Below are positions 31,298 to 40,209 of a stretch of 64,000 nt of DNA, piece after piece. The notes below the pieces were generated by a model. That model worked only from the letters and a program-made list of their open reading frames with translations. It searched no databases and was not told the DNA's origin. The translations under genes were made by a program, and so were the position numbers. Position 1 is the first letter of the stretch; each line of letters opens with the position of its first letter. Source of the stretch: Streptomyces sp. NBC_01497 (lineage in GTDB: Bacteria > Actinomycetota > Actinomycetes > Streptomycetales > Streptomycetaceae); contig NZ_CP109427.1 in assembly GCF_036250695.1 (NCBI RefSeq), forward strand, positions 1,798,001 to 1,862,000, in the 5' to 3' direction.

Positions 31298-32005
31298 ATG
31301 CCCCCACGCGGGACGAGCGAGACCGTCGCCCAGGTCATCCGCTCACGGCGCGCCATCCGTCACTACCGTCCCGACCCCGTTCCCGCACCGCTGCTGCGGG
31401 AGTTGATCGGCCTCGCCCTGGAGGCGCCGTCCAGCTACAACCTCCAGGCCCGCTCCGTCGTGGCGGTCACCGGTGCGACGGGGCTGCGGGCGCTCACCGA
31501 GGCCACCGGCGGCCAGCCGCACCCGCAGGAAGCACCGGTGATGCTGGTGTTCGTCGCGGAGTCCGCCGCCTGGACCGAGGGGCGGGACGACGTGTGGGAG
31601 ACCGCCCGCGGGCGCGGGGCCTGGACCGAGGCCTTCGCAGACGGGACCCCGGGGAGCGTGCGCGCCTTCTACGAGGACCTGCGCGCACGCGGCCTGGAAC
31701 GCGAGTACGCGGTCAAGGACGCCATGCTCGCCGCCGCGTTCCTGATGATCGCGGCGGAGGCGGCGGGCCTCGGCACCAGCCCGATGAACGGCTGGGACGA
31801 GGCGGCGGTCAAGCGCGCCATCGGCATCACCGACCGCCCCGACCTGCACATCGCCCTGCTCGTACCGCTCGGTTATCCGGCCGAGGTGCGACTCCACCCG
31901 GGGCGCCGCGCACCGGAACTGACCAGCTTTCACAACACCTACGGACGCCAGGCCCCGGGCCCGGCAACCGGCAGTACGCGCCTGCGGCACCTCCAGGGCC
32001 GCTGA
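31298..32005 (+). CDS. Nitroreductase-family FMN protein
   Basis: 235 residues from ATG 31298 with GAAAGG 8 nt upstream. FMN-binding start SRRAIRHYRPDPVP, then APSSYNLQARSVVAV, and AAGLGTSPMNGWD with VPLGYPAEV near the end, as in oxygen-insensitive nitroreductases (normally homodimers). These reduce nitroaromatics or quinones or dehydrogenate ring substrates with NAD(P)H. As the first gene behind the MarR operator it may be a stress response to a reactive aromatic or a tailoring enzyme; both halves of the cluster offer substrates. Confidence 0.85.
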   Translation: MPPRGTSETVAQVIRSRRAIRHYRPDPVPAPLLRELIGLALEAPSSYNLQARSVVAVTGATGLRALTEATGGQPHPQEAPVMLVFVAESAAWTEGRDDVWETARGRGAWTEAFADGTPGSVRAFYEDLRARGLEREYAVKDAMLAAAFLMIAAEAAGLGTSPMNGWDEAAVKRAIGITDRPDLHIALLVPLGYPAEVRLHPGRRAPELTSFHNTYGRQAPGPATGSTRLRHLQGR

Positions 32006-32120
32006 GGCGGAGCGCGCCCCGGAGCGCACCACCACCGACCGGGCAGGGCGGCACGCTCGCCCAGCCCCGCCCGCCCGGCACCACCCGGCAGTTCCGAACG
32101 GCGGCACAACGACACAACGG

Positions 32121-32152
32121 CACGGCAGCACGGCAGCACGGCAGCACGGCTC
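32121..32152 (+). repeat. CACGGCAG short tandem repeat
   Basis: About three and a half copies of an 8-bp CACGGCAG unit in the 254-bp gap between the nitroreductase-like and TrpF-like genes. No gene or clear signal is visible in the gap apart from the downstream ribosome site. Confidence 0.5.
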
Positions 32153-32259
32153 AACGGTGTTCCGCCACCCGCGGTTCACCCGGGGCGGCCCGCACCGCGG
32201 CCACCCCCCGCAGCGGGTCCTGCCCCGGCAGGCCCTCAACAGCCGAGGAGATCACTTCC

Positions 32260-32943
32260 ATGGTCACCGTGAACAAGCTCGTCCAGGTCGCCGGCATCAT
32301 CGACGCCGAAGAAGCCGACATGATCATCAACGAGGGCGCGGACTGGATCGGCTTCGCCCTTCGCCTGCCGTCCGGCAAGGACGACATCCCCGAGCAGGAC
32401 GCCGCCGCCATCATCAAGGGCCTTGAGGCCCCGCACGCCGGCGTCCTGATCAGCTACCTCACAAACGCTGACGAGATCAGCGAGTTCTGTGGCGAACTCG
32501 GCGTCGTCGCGGTCCAGTTGCACGGCGACGTGGAGGTCGCCCAGCTCAGGCGCCTCAAGGACATACGCCCCGACCTGTTCGTCCTGAAGTCCCTCGTGGT
32601 CAAGGAGGGCAACACCGAGGAGCTGCTGGAGCTGGTCGACGCCACCCACCCGTACGTCGACATGTACATCACCGACACCTTCGACCCGAAGACCGGGGCC
32701 AAGGGCGCCACGGGCCTGACCCACGACTGGAGCATCTCCGCCGCGCTCGTGCGCCGCTCCCCCAAGCCGCTGATGATGGCGGGCGGTCTCAGGCCGGAGA
32801 ACGTCGGCGACGCCATCCGCGCCGTACGGCCCGCCGCCGTCGACGCCCACTCCGGTCTGGAGGGCCCCGACGGGCGCAAGGACCGCGCGAAGGTCGCCAC
32901 GTTCCTGGCCGAGGCGCGCCGCGCCTTCGACGACATCGGCTGA
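32260..32943 (+). CDS. TrpF-like (phosphoribosylanthranilate isomerase fold) protein lacking the catalytic Cys
   Basis: 227 residues from ATG 32260 with GAGGAG 8 nt upstream. A TIM-barrel of the PRAI family is evident from VAVQLHGDVE, the general-acid Asp region MYITDTFD (Asp 139), GATGLTHDWS and the phosphate-binding LMMAGGLRPENV with VDAHSGLEGPDGRKD. In TrpF the start reads KICGI with a general-base Cys; here it is VQVAGI, Ala 11. A standard Amadori rearrangement is therefore unlikely, or another base does it. It is next to a phosphoribosyltransferase, so a phosphoribosyl substrate remains probable. Confidence 0.8.
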   Translation: MVTVNKLVQVAGIIDAEEADMIINEGADWIGFALRLPSGKDDIPEQDAAAIIKGLEAPHAGVLISYLTNADEISEFCGELGVVAVQLHGDVEVAQLRRLKDIRPDLFVLKSLVVKEGNTEELLELVDATHPYVDMYITDTFDPKTGAKGATGLTHDWSISAALVRRSPKPLMMAGGLRPENVGDAIRAVRPAAVDAHSGLEGPDGRKDRAKVATFLAEARRAFDDIG

Positions 32944-33107
32944 CCCGGGCCTCCCGGCCGGGTCCGGCGGACGCCGGGCCCGGCACGCACGGCCCGCCCT
33001 ACGCCACCCGAGGCGGGCACGCGCGCCGGGTCCCCGCGCCCCGCGCCCGCCCAGCCCTGCCCGTACCACCCCGTCCGTACGACCCCGTACGGCCCCCCGC
33101 TCCTCCT

Positions 33108-33203
33108 CGTACGACCCCCCGTTCCCCCGCACCCTCCTTCGTACGACCCCCCGTTCCCCCGCACCCTCCCTCGCACGACCCCCGGTCCCCGCACCCCCGC
33201 CGT
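33108..33203 (+). repeat. C-rich 32-bp tandem repeat
   Basis: A pyrimidine-rich unit beginning CGTACGACCCCCCGTTCCCC repeats with a 32-bp period at 33108, 33140 and (degenerate) 33172. The whole 32944-33274 gap is strongly C-rich on the plus strand and holds no gene. The complementary G-rich strand could form quadruplexes. A C-rich, G-poor RNA leader like this resembles Rho-loading (rut) sequence. Confidence 0.65.
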
Positions 33204-33274
33204 GCAGGCCCCCGGCCCCAGCGCGTCCGTACGTTCCCCCTCCCGTTCAACCGACCACCGGAGAGGCACCCGTC

Positions 33275-33940
33275 GTGACCACCGCACCCCGTGTCCATGT
33301 GCTCCCCCAGACCGACCAGCTCCGCGCGCTGCACACCGTCATCCGTGACCGCGACTGCGGCCAGCAGGACTTCGTGACGCACTCGCGGCGTGTCTTCCGC
33401 ATCCTGCTGGAGGCGGCACTCGATCTGCTGCCCTTCGCCAAGAAGGAGGTCAGTACCCCCATCGGCGCCGTGTACGAGGGACTGGAGCCGGCCCGCGAAC
33501 CGTATGCCGTGAGCGTCGTGCGCGCCGGTGAGGCGATGGAGGTGGAACTGCGGGACATGCTGCCCGGCATCCGCGTCGGCAAGATCCTGATCCAGCGCGA
33601 CAAGCAGACCAAGCTCCCGCACCTGTACTACAAGCACCTGCCCGACGACATCGCGGACCACCCCGTGCTGCTGCTCGAACCGATGCTGGCGACCGGGGGC
33701 TCGGCGCTCGCCGCCGTGGACGTCCTGGTGGAGGCGGGGGTGGCGGAGGAACGCATCGTGCTGGTCGACCTCCTGGCCTCACCGCAGGGCCTGAGCCGCG
33801 TGTCCGCGGAGCGGCCGCACCTGCAGATCATCACCAGCTCGATCGAGGAACGTCTGACCGAACACGCCTTCATGCTCCCGGGCATCGGCGACTTCGGCGA
33901 CCGGTTCTTCGGCACCACCGACTCCGGAGCCCGCACATGA
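33275..33940 (+). CDS. upp: Uracil phosphoribosyltransferase family protein
   Basis: 221 residues from GTG 33275 (GGAGAGG 9 nt upstream). The PRPP loop VLLLEPMLATGGSA (about 129-142) and the uracil-recognition end PGIGDFGDRFFGT are intact, so it should transfer ribose 5-phosphate from PRPP to uracil or a similar ring. The GDFGDR form resembles eukaryotic FUR1 more than typical bacterial Upp (GDAGDR), suggesting a divergent or specialised enzyme. In the cluster it may phosphoribosylate a biosynthetic ring, recycle a C-nucleoside fragment, or give resistance. It overlaps the EamA gene by ATGA. Confidence 0.9.
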   Translation: MTTAPRVHVLPQTDQLRALHTVIRDRDCGQQDFVTHSRRVFRILLEAALDLLPFAKKEVSTPIGAVYEGLEPAREPYAVSVVRAGEAMEVELRDMLPGIRVGKILIQRDKQTKLPHLYYKHLPDDIADHPVLLLEPMLATGGSALAAVDVLVEAGVAEERIVLVDLLASPQGLSRVSAERPHLQIITSSIEERLTEHAFMLPGIGDFGDRFFGTTDSGART

Positions 33941-34848
33941 GCAACCAGCGCCTCGCGGCCACCAGCGCGGTGACCGCGCTCGCCCCCGCCGTATGGGGAT
34001 CGACGTATCTGATCACCACCGAGTTCCTGCCGCCGGACCGGCCGTTGCTGGCCTCCACCCTGCGCGCCCTGCCCGCCGGTCTGATCCTGCTGGCCGCGAC
34101 CCGGGTACTGCCGCGCGGCATCTGGTGGTGGCGGGCGCTGGTCCTCGGTGTGCTGAACATCGGCGCGTTCTTCTACTTCCTCTTCCTCGCCGCCTACCAC
34201 CTGCCCGGCGGGGTGGCCGCCCTGGTGATGTCGATCCAGCCGATGATCGTGCTGCTGCTGGGGTCGGCGGTGCTGCGGGACAAGGTCCGGCCGGTGCAGA
34301 TCGCCGCCTGCCTGCTCGGTGCGGCGGGCGTGGCGCTGCTGGTGCTGGAACCCCATGCGGGCCTGGACACCGTCGGTGTGCTGGCGGGCGTGCTCGGCGC
34401 CGCCTGCATGGCCTCGGGCATCGTGCTGACCAAGCGGTGGGGCCGCCCCGAAGGCGTCACCCTGCTCGCCTTCACCGGCTGGCAGCTCACCGTGGGCGGC
34501 CTGGTGCTGGTCCCGATCACCCTGGCGACCGAACCGCTGCCGACCCATCTGACCTGGGGCAACATCGGCGGTTTCGCGTATCTCAGCCTGATCGGCGCCA
34601 TGGTCGCGTACGTCCTGTGGTTCCGGGGGCTCTCGCGCCTGCCCGCGCTGGCCGCCTCGTTCCTCTCGTTCGCCTCGCCGCTGTGCGCGACCGTCCTCGG
34701 CTATCTGTTCCTCGACCAGTCGCTCGGCCTGCTCCAGATCCTGGGCGCCGCCGCCGTCGTGGGATCGGTCGTCCTGGCACAGCGCCGCGGCACGCCGGCG
34801 CCGGAGCCGGCTCCGGCCGAGCCCGAACCGGCAGCAAGCCGGGCGTGA
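33937..34848 (+). CDS. EamA/DMT-family exporter
   Basis: 303 residues, about 10 transmembrane helices in two EamA repeats (VWGSTYLITTEFLPPDRP early; MVAYVLWFRGL and FASPLCATVLGYLFLDQSLG late). The ATGA overlap with the phosphoribosyltransferase gene implies coupled expression. It is the only transporter in half B, so it is the likely export and self-resistance route for that product. Confidence 0.88.
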   Translation: MSNQRLAATSAVTALAPAVWGSTYLITTEFLPPDRPLLASTLRALPAGLILLAATRVLPRGIWWWRALVLGVLNIGAFFYFLFLAAYHLPGGVAALVMSIQPMIVLLLGSAVLRDKVRPVQIAACLLGAAGVALLVLEPHAGLDTVGVLAGVLGAACMASGIVLTKRWGRPEGVTLLAFTGWQLTVGGLVLVPITLATEPLPTHLTWGNIGGFAYLSLIGAMVAYVLWFRGLSRLPALAASFLSFASPLCATVLGYLFLDQSLGLLQILGAAAVVGSVVLAQRRGTPAPEPAPAEPEPAASRA

Positions 34849-34894
34849 GCACCGCTCCGCTCGCCTTTTCTCATCAGTTGGGGGACACCTTTCC

Positions 34895-37800
34895 ATGGCC
34901 ATCGAGACGCCGACCTCCGGCGTATCCCTCAAGGGGGTCTCGCTCCGCTCCCTGCTCAGTCATCAGGCCCGTATACGGCCCTACGCCGTCGCCGTGACCG
35001 ACGGGCGCCAGGACCTGACCTTCGCGGAACTGGACCTGGCCGCACACCGGTTGGGGGCGCTGCTGGTCTCGCTCGGCGCTGCCCCCGACAGCTGCGTGGG
35101 CCTGTGCACCGAACCGTCCGCCGAGCTGGTGAGCGGTGCGTGGGGCATCCTCACCGCGGGCGCCGCCTATCTGCCGCTGTCCCCGGACTACCCGGACGAC
35201 CGGCTCCGATACATGATCGAGAGTTCGGGGACCCGGCTCATCGTGGCCCAGGACCACCTGCGCGAGCGGGTCCGGCGCCTGGCCCCCGAGGGCACCGTGG
35301 TGATCTCCGCGGCGGACGCCCCAGAGGCGCCACCGCTGCCGCTGCCCGGCGCGCGCGGGGACCAGCTCGCGTATGTCATCTACACGTCGGGCAGCACCGG
35401 CAGGCCCAAGGGCGTGATGATCGAGCAGCACAGCATCGTCTCGCAGATGCAGTGGCTCGCCAACTGCGGGCACCTCGGGCCGCGGGTGTCCATCCTGCAG
35501 AAGACGCCGATGAGTTTCGACGCGGCGCAGTGGGAGATCCTGGCGGCGGCCGTGGGCGCGCGCGTGGTCATGGGCGCCCCGGGGATCTTCCGGGACCCCG
35601 AGGGCATCCTCGACATGATCCGCACACACCGGGTGACCGCCCTCCAGGCGGTTCCGACGCTGCTGCGGGCGCTGCTGGACACCGAGCGGTTCGGCACCTG
35701 CGTGTCCCTGTCCCGGGTGTTCTCCGGCGGCGAGGCGCTGACCCGGGGGCTGGCCAAGGACCTGTTCACGGAGCTGCCCGGCGTCTCGCTCGTCAACCTG
35801 TACGGGCCGACCGAGACGACCATCAACGCCACGTCGCACTGGGTCGACCCGGACGCCCTCGGCGACAACCCCTCGGGGATGCTGCCGGTCGGGGTGCCGG
35901 CGGACCGGGTGACCTGCTACATCCTCGACGACGGCAACCGTCCCGTGGACATCGGCGAGAGCGGTGAGTTGTTCGTCGGCGGCCGGCAGGTGGCGCGCGG
36001 CTACATCGGCCTGACCGAGCAGAGCGCGCACCGCTTCATCACCTCCCCCTTCAACCCCACCGAGCGGCTGTACCGCACCGGCGACCTGTGCCAGTGGAAC
36101 GAGGACGGCACGATCCAGTTCGTGGGCCGCACCGACAACCAGGTCAAGCTGCGGGGGTACCGGGTCGAGTTGGAGGAAGTGGCGGCGCGGATCGAGGAGC
36201 ACACCTGGGTACGCAGGGCCGCGGCGCTCGTCGCCGACGACCCGCGCACCGGCGGCCGGACCCTGGTGGCGGCAGTCGAACTGAACGAGCGCACCGCCGC
36301 CGTGATGGACCAGGGCCGCGAGGACGCGGCCCACCACCGGTCCAAGGCGTCCAAACTCCAGGTCAAGGCCCAGCTCTCCAACCCGGGGCTGCGCGAGCCC
36401 GCGGAACTCGGCGGCCGGCCGGTCGTAGCCCTGCCGGGGGCCGAACCCGGCGAGCGGCAGCGCCGCGAGGCGTACGCCCGGAAGACCTACCGCTTCTACG
36501 ACGGCGGGCCGGTCGGCGTGGACGACGTCCTCGGCCTGCTGGCCCCGGCGGCCGGCACCGCCCTCTCCCGCGCGCCGGAGCTGCTGTCGCTGCCGGAGCT
36601 GGGGGAGATCCTGCGCTGGCTCGGGCCGTTCCGCAGCGACGAGCGGCTGCTGCCGAAGTACAGCTACGCCTCGCCCGGTGCCCTCTACGCCACCCAGCTG
36701 TACCTGGAGACCCGGGGGCTGCCGGGGCTGCCCGCCGGCCTCTACTACCACCACCCGGTGGAACACACTCTGGTACGGGTCGCCGAACCGGCCGACGACG
36801 GCGGGCCCCTGCTGCGGGTCCACTTCCTCGGCAAGCGCCGCGCGATCGAACCCGTCTACAAGAACAACATCGCCGAAGTACTGGAGCTGGAGACCGGGCA
36901 CATCGTCGGTGTGCTGGAGGAGGTCCTGCCCGACTACGGCCTGGGCGTCGAACCCGCCGGGTTCGACCCGCGCGTCAAGGCCCGCATGGACGTCGCCGGC
37001 GAGGACCTCTACCTGGGCAGCTTCGACGTCACCGCGAACCGCTCACGTCCACGCCATGACCAGGTGGAGCTGCTCGTCCAGGCGCACGGCGAGCAGGTGG
37101 CGGGACTCGCGGCCGGGCTCTACCGCTACCGGGACGGACGGCTGGAGCCACTCGGCACCGAAGTGGTCGACAAGCGCCACGTCATCGCCATCAACCAGGG
37201 GGTCTACGAGCGGGCCGCGTTCGGCGTCAGCGCCGTGTCCCGGGCCGGCACCGAGCCGTGGCTGCGCTACATCGTGCTCGGCACCGCGCTCCACCGCCTG
37301 CAGCGCATACCCGGGTTCGGGCTCATGTCCGCCGGCTACTCGTCCAAGACCGGCAACCCGCTGCCCGCCGCCCTGCGGCTCGACGACCTCCTCGCCGCGG
37401 CCGGCGCGGAACCGGCCGCCGCCTCGTACTTCTTCGTCGGCGGCCGGATCAGCGACGAACAGGCCGCGCACCAGGGCATGGACGAGGACGCCGTGCACAC
37501 CAAGGGCCCGGCCGAGATGATCCGCGAGGAGCTCACCCGGTTCCTGCCGGACTACATGATCCCCGCCCGGGTGCTGGTGGTGCACGAACTGCCGCTGACC
37601 GCCAACGGGAAGATCGACGCCAAGGCGGCCGCCGCACTGCCCGAGCTGGCGGCGGCCTGGCGGCCCGCACCGTACGTGGCGCCCGCCACGGCGACCGAGG
37701 AATGGCTCGCCACCGAATGGGGCCACGCCCTCGGCTACGAGGACGTCTCCACCGAGGACGAGTTCTTCGCCTCGGGCGGCAACTCGCTGCACGCCGTGGC

Positions 37801-38722
37801 CCTGGTCAACAAGGTCAACCGGGAGTTCGGCACTGCCCTGCCGCTCCAGGTCGTCTTCGAGTCGCCGAGGCTCGTCGACCTCGCCGCCCGGATCGACAGC
37901 GGCACCCCGCAGCGCGTCTCCCGTCTCGTGCCGCTGCACCGCGGTGGCACGGGACGCCCGGTGTTCTGCTGGCCCGGCCTCGGCGGCTACCCGATGAACC
38001 TGCGGACACTGGGCCGCGAGGCCCGCACGGACGGGCCGTTCTACGGGATCCAGGCGCACGGCATCAACGCCGGCGAGGCGCCGTACCCGACCATCCGGGA
38101 GACGGCGCTCGCGGACATCGAGGAGATCCGCGCGGTCCAGCGCTCGGGCCCGTACCGGCTGTGGGGCTACTCCTTCGGCGCACGGGTGGCGTTCGAGACC
38201 GCGTTCCAGCTCGAAGCGGCCGGTGAGAGCGTCGAGCACCTGCTGCTGATCTGCCCCGGCAACCCGACACTGCGGCACGAGGACGCACGGCGCTGGGGTC
38301 GTGAGTCCTCCTTCGCGAACCCGGCCTACGTGACCATCCTCTTCTCGGTCTTCGCGGGCTCCATCGAGGGCGCGGCGCTCGACGAGTGCCTGGAGCGGGT
38401 GAGCGACGAGGAGTCCTTCGTGCGCTTCGTCCACGACCTGCTGCCCGCACTCGACAAGGAGACGATCCTGCGCATCACCCGCATCGTCGGGCAGACGTAC
38501 GAGTTCGACTACAGCTTCCACGAGTTGCGGCAGCGCCGCCTGAGGACCCCGGTCACCGTCTTCAAGGCCCGTGGCGACGACTACTCGTTCATCGAGGACA
38601 GCGACGGCTACAGCGCGGCCCCGCCCACCGTGATCGACCTGGCTGGCGACCACTACGGCGTGCTGAAGGACGGCGGCGTCGCCGAACTCGTGGCCGGCAT
38701 CAGGTCGGTGACCGGCGGCTGA
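34895..38722 (+). CDS. Indigoidine-synthetase-type NRPS (A-Ox-T-TE), glutamine-type code
   Basis: 1275 residues from ATG 34895 (GGGGGA upstream), the length of IndC/BpsA. Domains: adenylation about 30-465 (YTSGSTGRPKG near 160, NLYGPTETTIN near 303, YRTGDL near 393); an FMN oxidase (McbC/SagB-like) inserted after core A8, about 470-865; A10 lysine NGKIDAK near 904; carrier domain with Ser in GGNSLHA near 962; thioesterase about 1018-1270 with GYSFG near 1090. Reading the specificity pocket by hand gives D-A-W-Q-F-G-L-I-N-K, which I recall as the glutamine code of indigoidine synthetases. Expected chemistry: load Gln, oxidise it, and cyclise it off as a 3-amino-2,6-dioxo ring precursor. Confidence 0.92.
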   Translation: MAIETPTSGVSLKGVSLRSLLSHQARIRPYAVAVTDGRQDLTFAELDLAAHRLGALLVSLGAAPDSCVGLCTEPSAELVSGAWGILTAGAAYLPLSPDYPDDRLRYMIESSGTRLIVAQDHLRERVRRLAPEGTVVISAADAPEAPPLPLPGARGDQLAYVIYTSGSTGRPKGVMIEQHSIVSQMQWLANCGHLGPRVSILQKTPMSFDAAQWEILAAAVGARVVMGAPGIFRDPEGILDMIRTHRVTALQAVPTLLRALLDTERFGTCVSLSRVFSGGEALTRGLAKDLFTELPGVSLVNLYGPTETTINATSHWVDPDALGDNPSGMLPVGVPADRVTCYILDDGNRPVDIGESGELFVGGRQVARGYIGLTEQSAHRFITSPFNPTERLYRTGDLCQWNEDGTIQFVGRTDNQVKLRGYRVELEEVAARIEEHTWVRRAAALVADDPRTGGRTLVAAVELNERTAAVMDQGREDAAHHRSKASKLQVKAQLSNPGLREPAELGGRPVVALPGAEPGERQRREAYARKTYRFYDGGPVGVDDVLGLLAPAAGTALSRAPELLSLPELGEILRWLGPFRSDERLLPKYSYASPGALYATQLYLETRGLPGLPAGLYYHHPVEHTLVRVAEPADDGGPLLRVHFLGKRRAIEPVYKNNIAEVLELETGHIVGVLEEVLPDYGLGVEPAGFDPRVKARMDVAGEDLYLGSFDVTANRSRPRHDQVELLVQAHGEQVAGLAAGLYRYRDGRLEPLGTEVVDKRHVIAINQGVYERAAFGVSAVSRAGTEPWLRYIVLGTALHRLQRIPGFGLMSAGYSSKTGNPLPAALRLDDLLAAAGAEPAAASYFFVGGRISDEQAAHQGMDEDAVHTKGPAEMIREELTRFLPDYMIPARVLVVHELPLTANGKIDAKAAAALPELAAAWRPAPYVAPATATEEWLATEWGHALGYEDVSTEDEFFASGGNSLHAVALVNKVNREFGTALPLQVVFESPRLVDLAARIDSGTPQRVSRLVPLHRGGTGRPVFCWPGLGGYPMNLRTLGREARTDGPFYGIQAHGINAGEAPYPTIRETALADIEEIRAVQRSGPYRLWGYSFGARVAFETAFQLEAAGESVEHLLLICPGNPTLRHEDARRWGRESSFANPAYVTILFSVFAGSIEGAALDECLERVSDEESFVRFVHDLLPALDKETILRITRIVGQTYEFDYSFHELRQRRLRTPVTVFKARGDDYSFIEDSDGYSAAPPTVIDLAGDHYGVLKDGGVAELVAGIRSVTGG

Positions 38723-38853
38723 AGCCGCGAGGCGGCCCGCCATCCGGGTGGGTGCCCGCACAAGGACAGCAGACACCGCGTACCGCACGGCACACGAACC
38801 CCGTACACAGCACACAGCACGCACGTGACCGACGAACGTCGGACCCACCGTTT

Positions 38854-38898
38854 CGGACACACCGCCGGCGCCCGCAATCGCGCCCGTCGGTGTGTCCG
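38854..38898. repeat. Long-loop hairpin before the tautomerase gene
   Basis: CGGACACACCG (38854-38864) and CGGTGTGTCCG (38888-38898) are exact reverse complements, 23 nt apart, ending 20 bp before the tautomerase start. It may tune expression between the large NRPS and the small downstream genes. Confidence 0.6.
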
Positions 38899-38918
38899 CC
38901 GCCGAGAGGAGTACCCGC

Positions 38919-39173
38919 ATGCCGCACATCTCCATCAGGCACTGGCCGCGCACCTTCACCGACGCCGAACGCGAGGACCTGGTCACCGAGCTGACCAGGA
39001 CGGTGACCAGAGCCTTCGGCGTCGACGAGGGCTCGGTGTCGATCGCCGTCGAGTCCGTCGAGCCGTCACGCTGGACGGACGAGGTGCACACGCCCGAGAT
39101 CGCGGGCCGGGCACACCTGTTGTGGAAGGAACCCCACTACTCCGCCCCGATCCCCGCGGAGGACCCCCGATGA
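38919..39173 (+). CDS. PptA-like 4-oxalocrotonate tautomerase family protein
   Basis: 84 residues from ATG 38919 (GAGAGGAG upstream). It begins Met-Pro, so after Met removal Pro is the N-terminal catalytic base of the tautomerase superfamily. The body matches E. coli PptA ([33 protein letters not shown]). It would move a proton between enol/keto or enamine/imine forms, fitting a ring intermediate from the NRPS. It overlaps the PsuG-like gene by ATGA, so the two are made together. Confidence 0.88.
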   Translation: MPHISIRHWPRTFTDAEREDLVTELTRTVTRAFGVDEGSVSIAVESVEPSRWTDEVHTPEIAGRAHLLWKEPHYSAPIPAEDPR

Positions 39174-40102
39174 GCGCCGCCATCCCCCTGGTCTACGGCG
39201 AAGAGGTCCGGGAGGCGCTGCACGAGCGCCGTCCGGTCGTCGCCCTGGAGTCGAACGTCATCACCCACGGCCTGGCGTACCCGCACAACGCCGAGACGGC
39301 GCACCGGGTCGAGGCCGCGGTGCGCAAGAGCGGGTCCGTCCCCGCGACGATCTGCGTCGAGGACGGCGCGCTGCGTGTGGGCATGACGGACCGGGACATC
39401 GAGCGCTTCGCGTCCGGCTCCGGTATCCCGAAGGTCTCCAGCCGCGACCTGCCCGTCGTCCTCGCGCGCGGCGGCATGGGCGCGACGACGGTCGCGTCCT
39501 CCCTCGTCGCCGCCGAGTTGGCGGGCATCCCGTTCTTCTCCTCGGCGGGCCTCGGCGGGGTGCACCGGGGCGCGGAGAGCACCATGGACGTCTCCTCGGA
39601 CCTGATCCAGCTCACCCGCTCCAAGGTCGCCGTGGTCTGCGCGGGGGCGAAGATGATCCTCGACCTGAAGCTGACCATGGAGTATCTGGAGACACACTGC
39701 GTGCCGGTGATCTCCTACGGCTCGGACGACTTCCCCGCCTTCTACTGCACCTCCAGCGGCGTACGGTCACCGCACCGCATCGACGACGAGGACCTGATCG
39801 CCAAGGTGGTCGCCGCCTACTGGGCCACACCGGCGCCCGGTTCCGTCGTCATCACCACACCGCCGCGGGACGAGGACGCGGTGGACTCCGCCGAGGCCGA
39901 GGCCGCGATCACCGGCGCCCTGGAGCAGGCGCACCGGGACGGTGTCACCGGCCAGGGACTGACCAAGTACCTGATGCGCGCGGTGGACAGGGCCACGGGC
40001 GGGCAGACCGCCGAGGCCAACATGGCGGTCCTCGTCTCCACCGCCGAGGTCGGCGGCCGGATGGCCGCCGCCTACGCCCGCCACCTCGCCGGCGCCGACT
40101 GA
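39170..40102 (+). CDS. Pseudouridine-5'-phosphate glycosidase family protein, probable C-nucleoside synthase
   Basis: 310 residues from ATG 39170, the usual PsuG length. Key parts are kept: [10 protein letters not shown] with the catalytic Glu 27, [29 protein letters not shown] with the Schiff-base Lys 161 that holds ribose 5-phosphate, and TAEANMAVL near the end. PsuG reversibly makes or breaks a C1'-carbon bond; homologues AlnA (alnumycin) and SdmA (showdomycin) build C-glycosides. Placed after a Gln-cyclising NRPS and a tautomerase, a synthetic role joining ribose 5-phosphate to a nitrogen ring is much more likely than pseudouridine salvage. No PsuK kinase is present, which supports this. 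Confidence 0.88.
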   Translation: MSAAIPLVYGEEVREALHERRPVVALESNVITHGLAYPHNAETAHRVEAAVRKSGSVPATICVEDGALRVGMTDRDIERFASGSGIPKVSSRDLPVVLARGGMGATTVASSLVAAELAGIPFFSSAGLGGVHRGAESTMDVSSDLIQLTRSKVAVVCAGAKMILDLKLTMEYLETHCVPVISYGSDDFPAFYCTSSGVRSPHRIDDEDLIAKVVAAYWATPAPGSVVITTPPRDEDAVDSAEAEAAITGALEQAHRDGVTGQGLTKYLMRAVDRATGGQTAEANMAVLVSTAEVGGRMAAAYARHLAGAD

Positions 40103-40209
40103 CCCACCGCGGCGGCCGGCCGCACCGGTCCCGCCCACACGTCACCCGCACACGTCGCACCCCGCGACACCGCCCCCCACAGCCCCGTACCACCGGAGAG
40201 GGAAACACC

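Noticed and set aside
34874..36901. 675-codon minus-strand frame under the NRPS
   Set aside because: Antisense shadow of the adenylation and oxidase domains with no recognisable domain.
39170..40102. Reading the PsuG homologue as pseudouridine salvage
   Set aside because: No PsuK kinase or nucleoside transporter beside it; the neighbours are a Gln-cyclising NRPS, tautomerase and exporter, which favour C-nucleoside synthesis.
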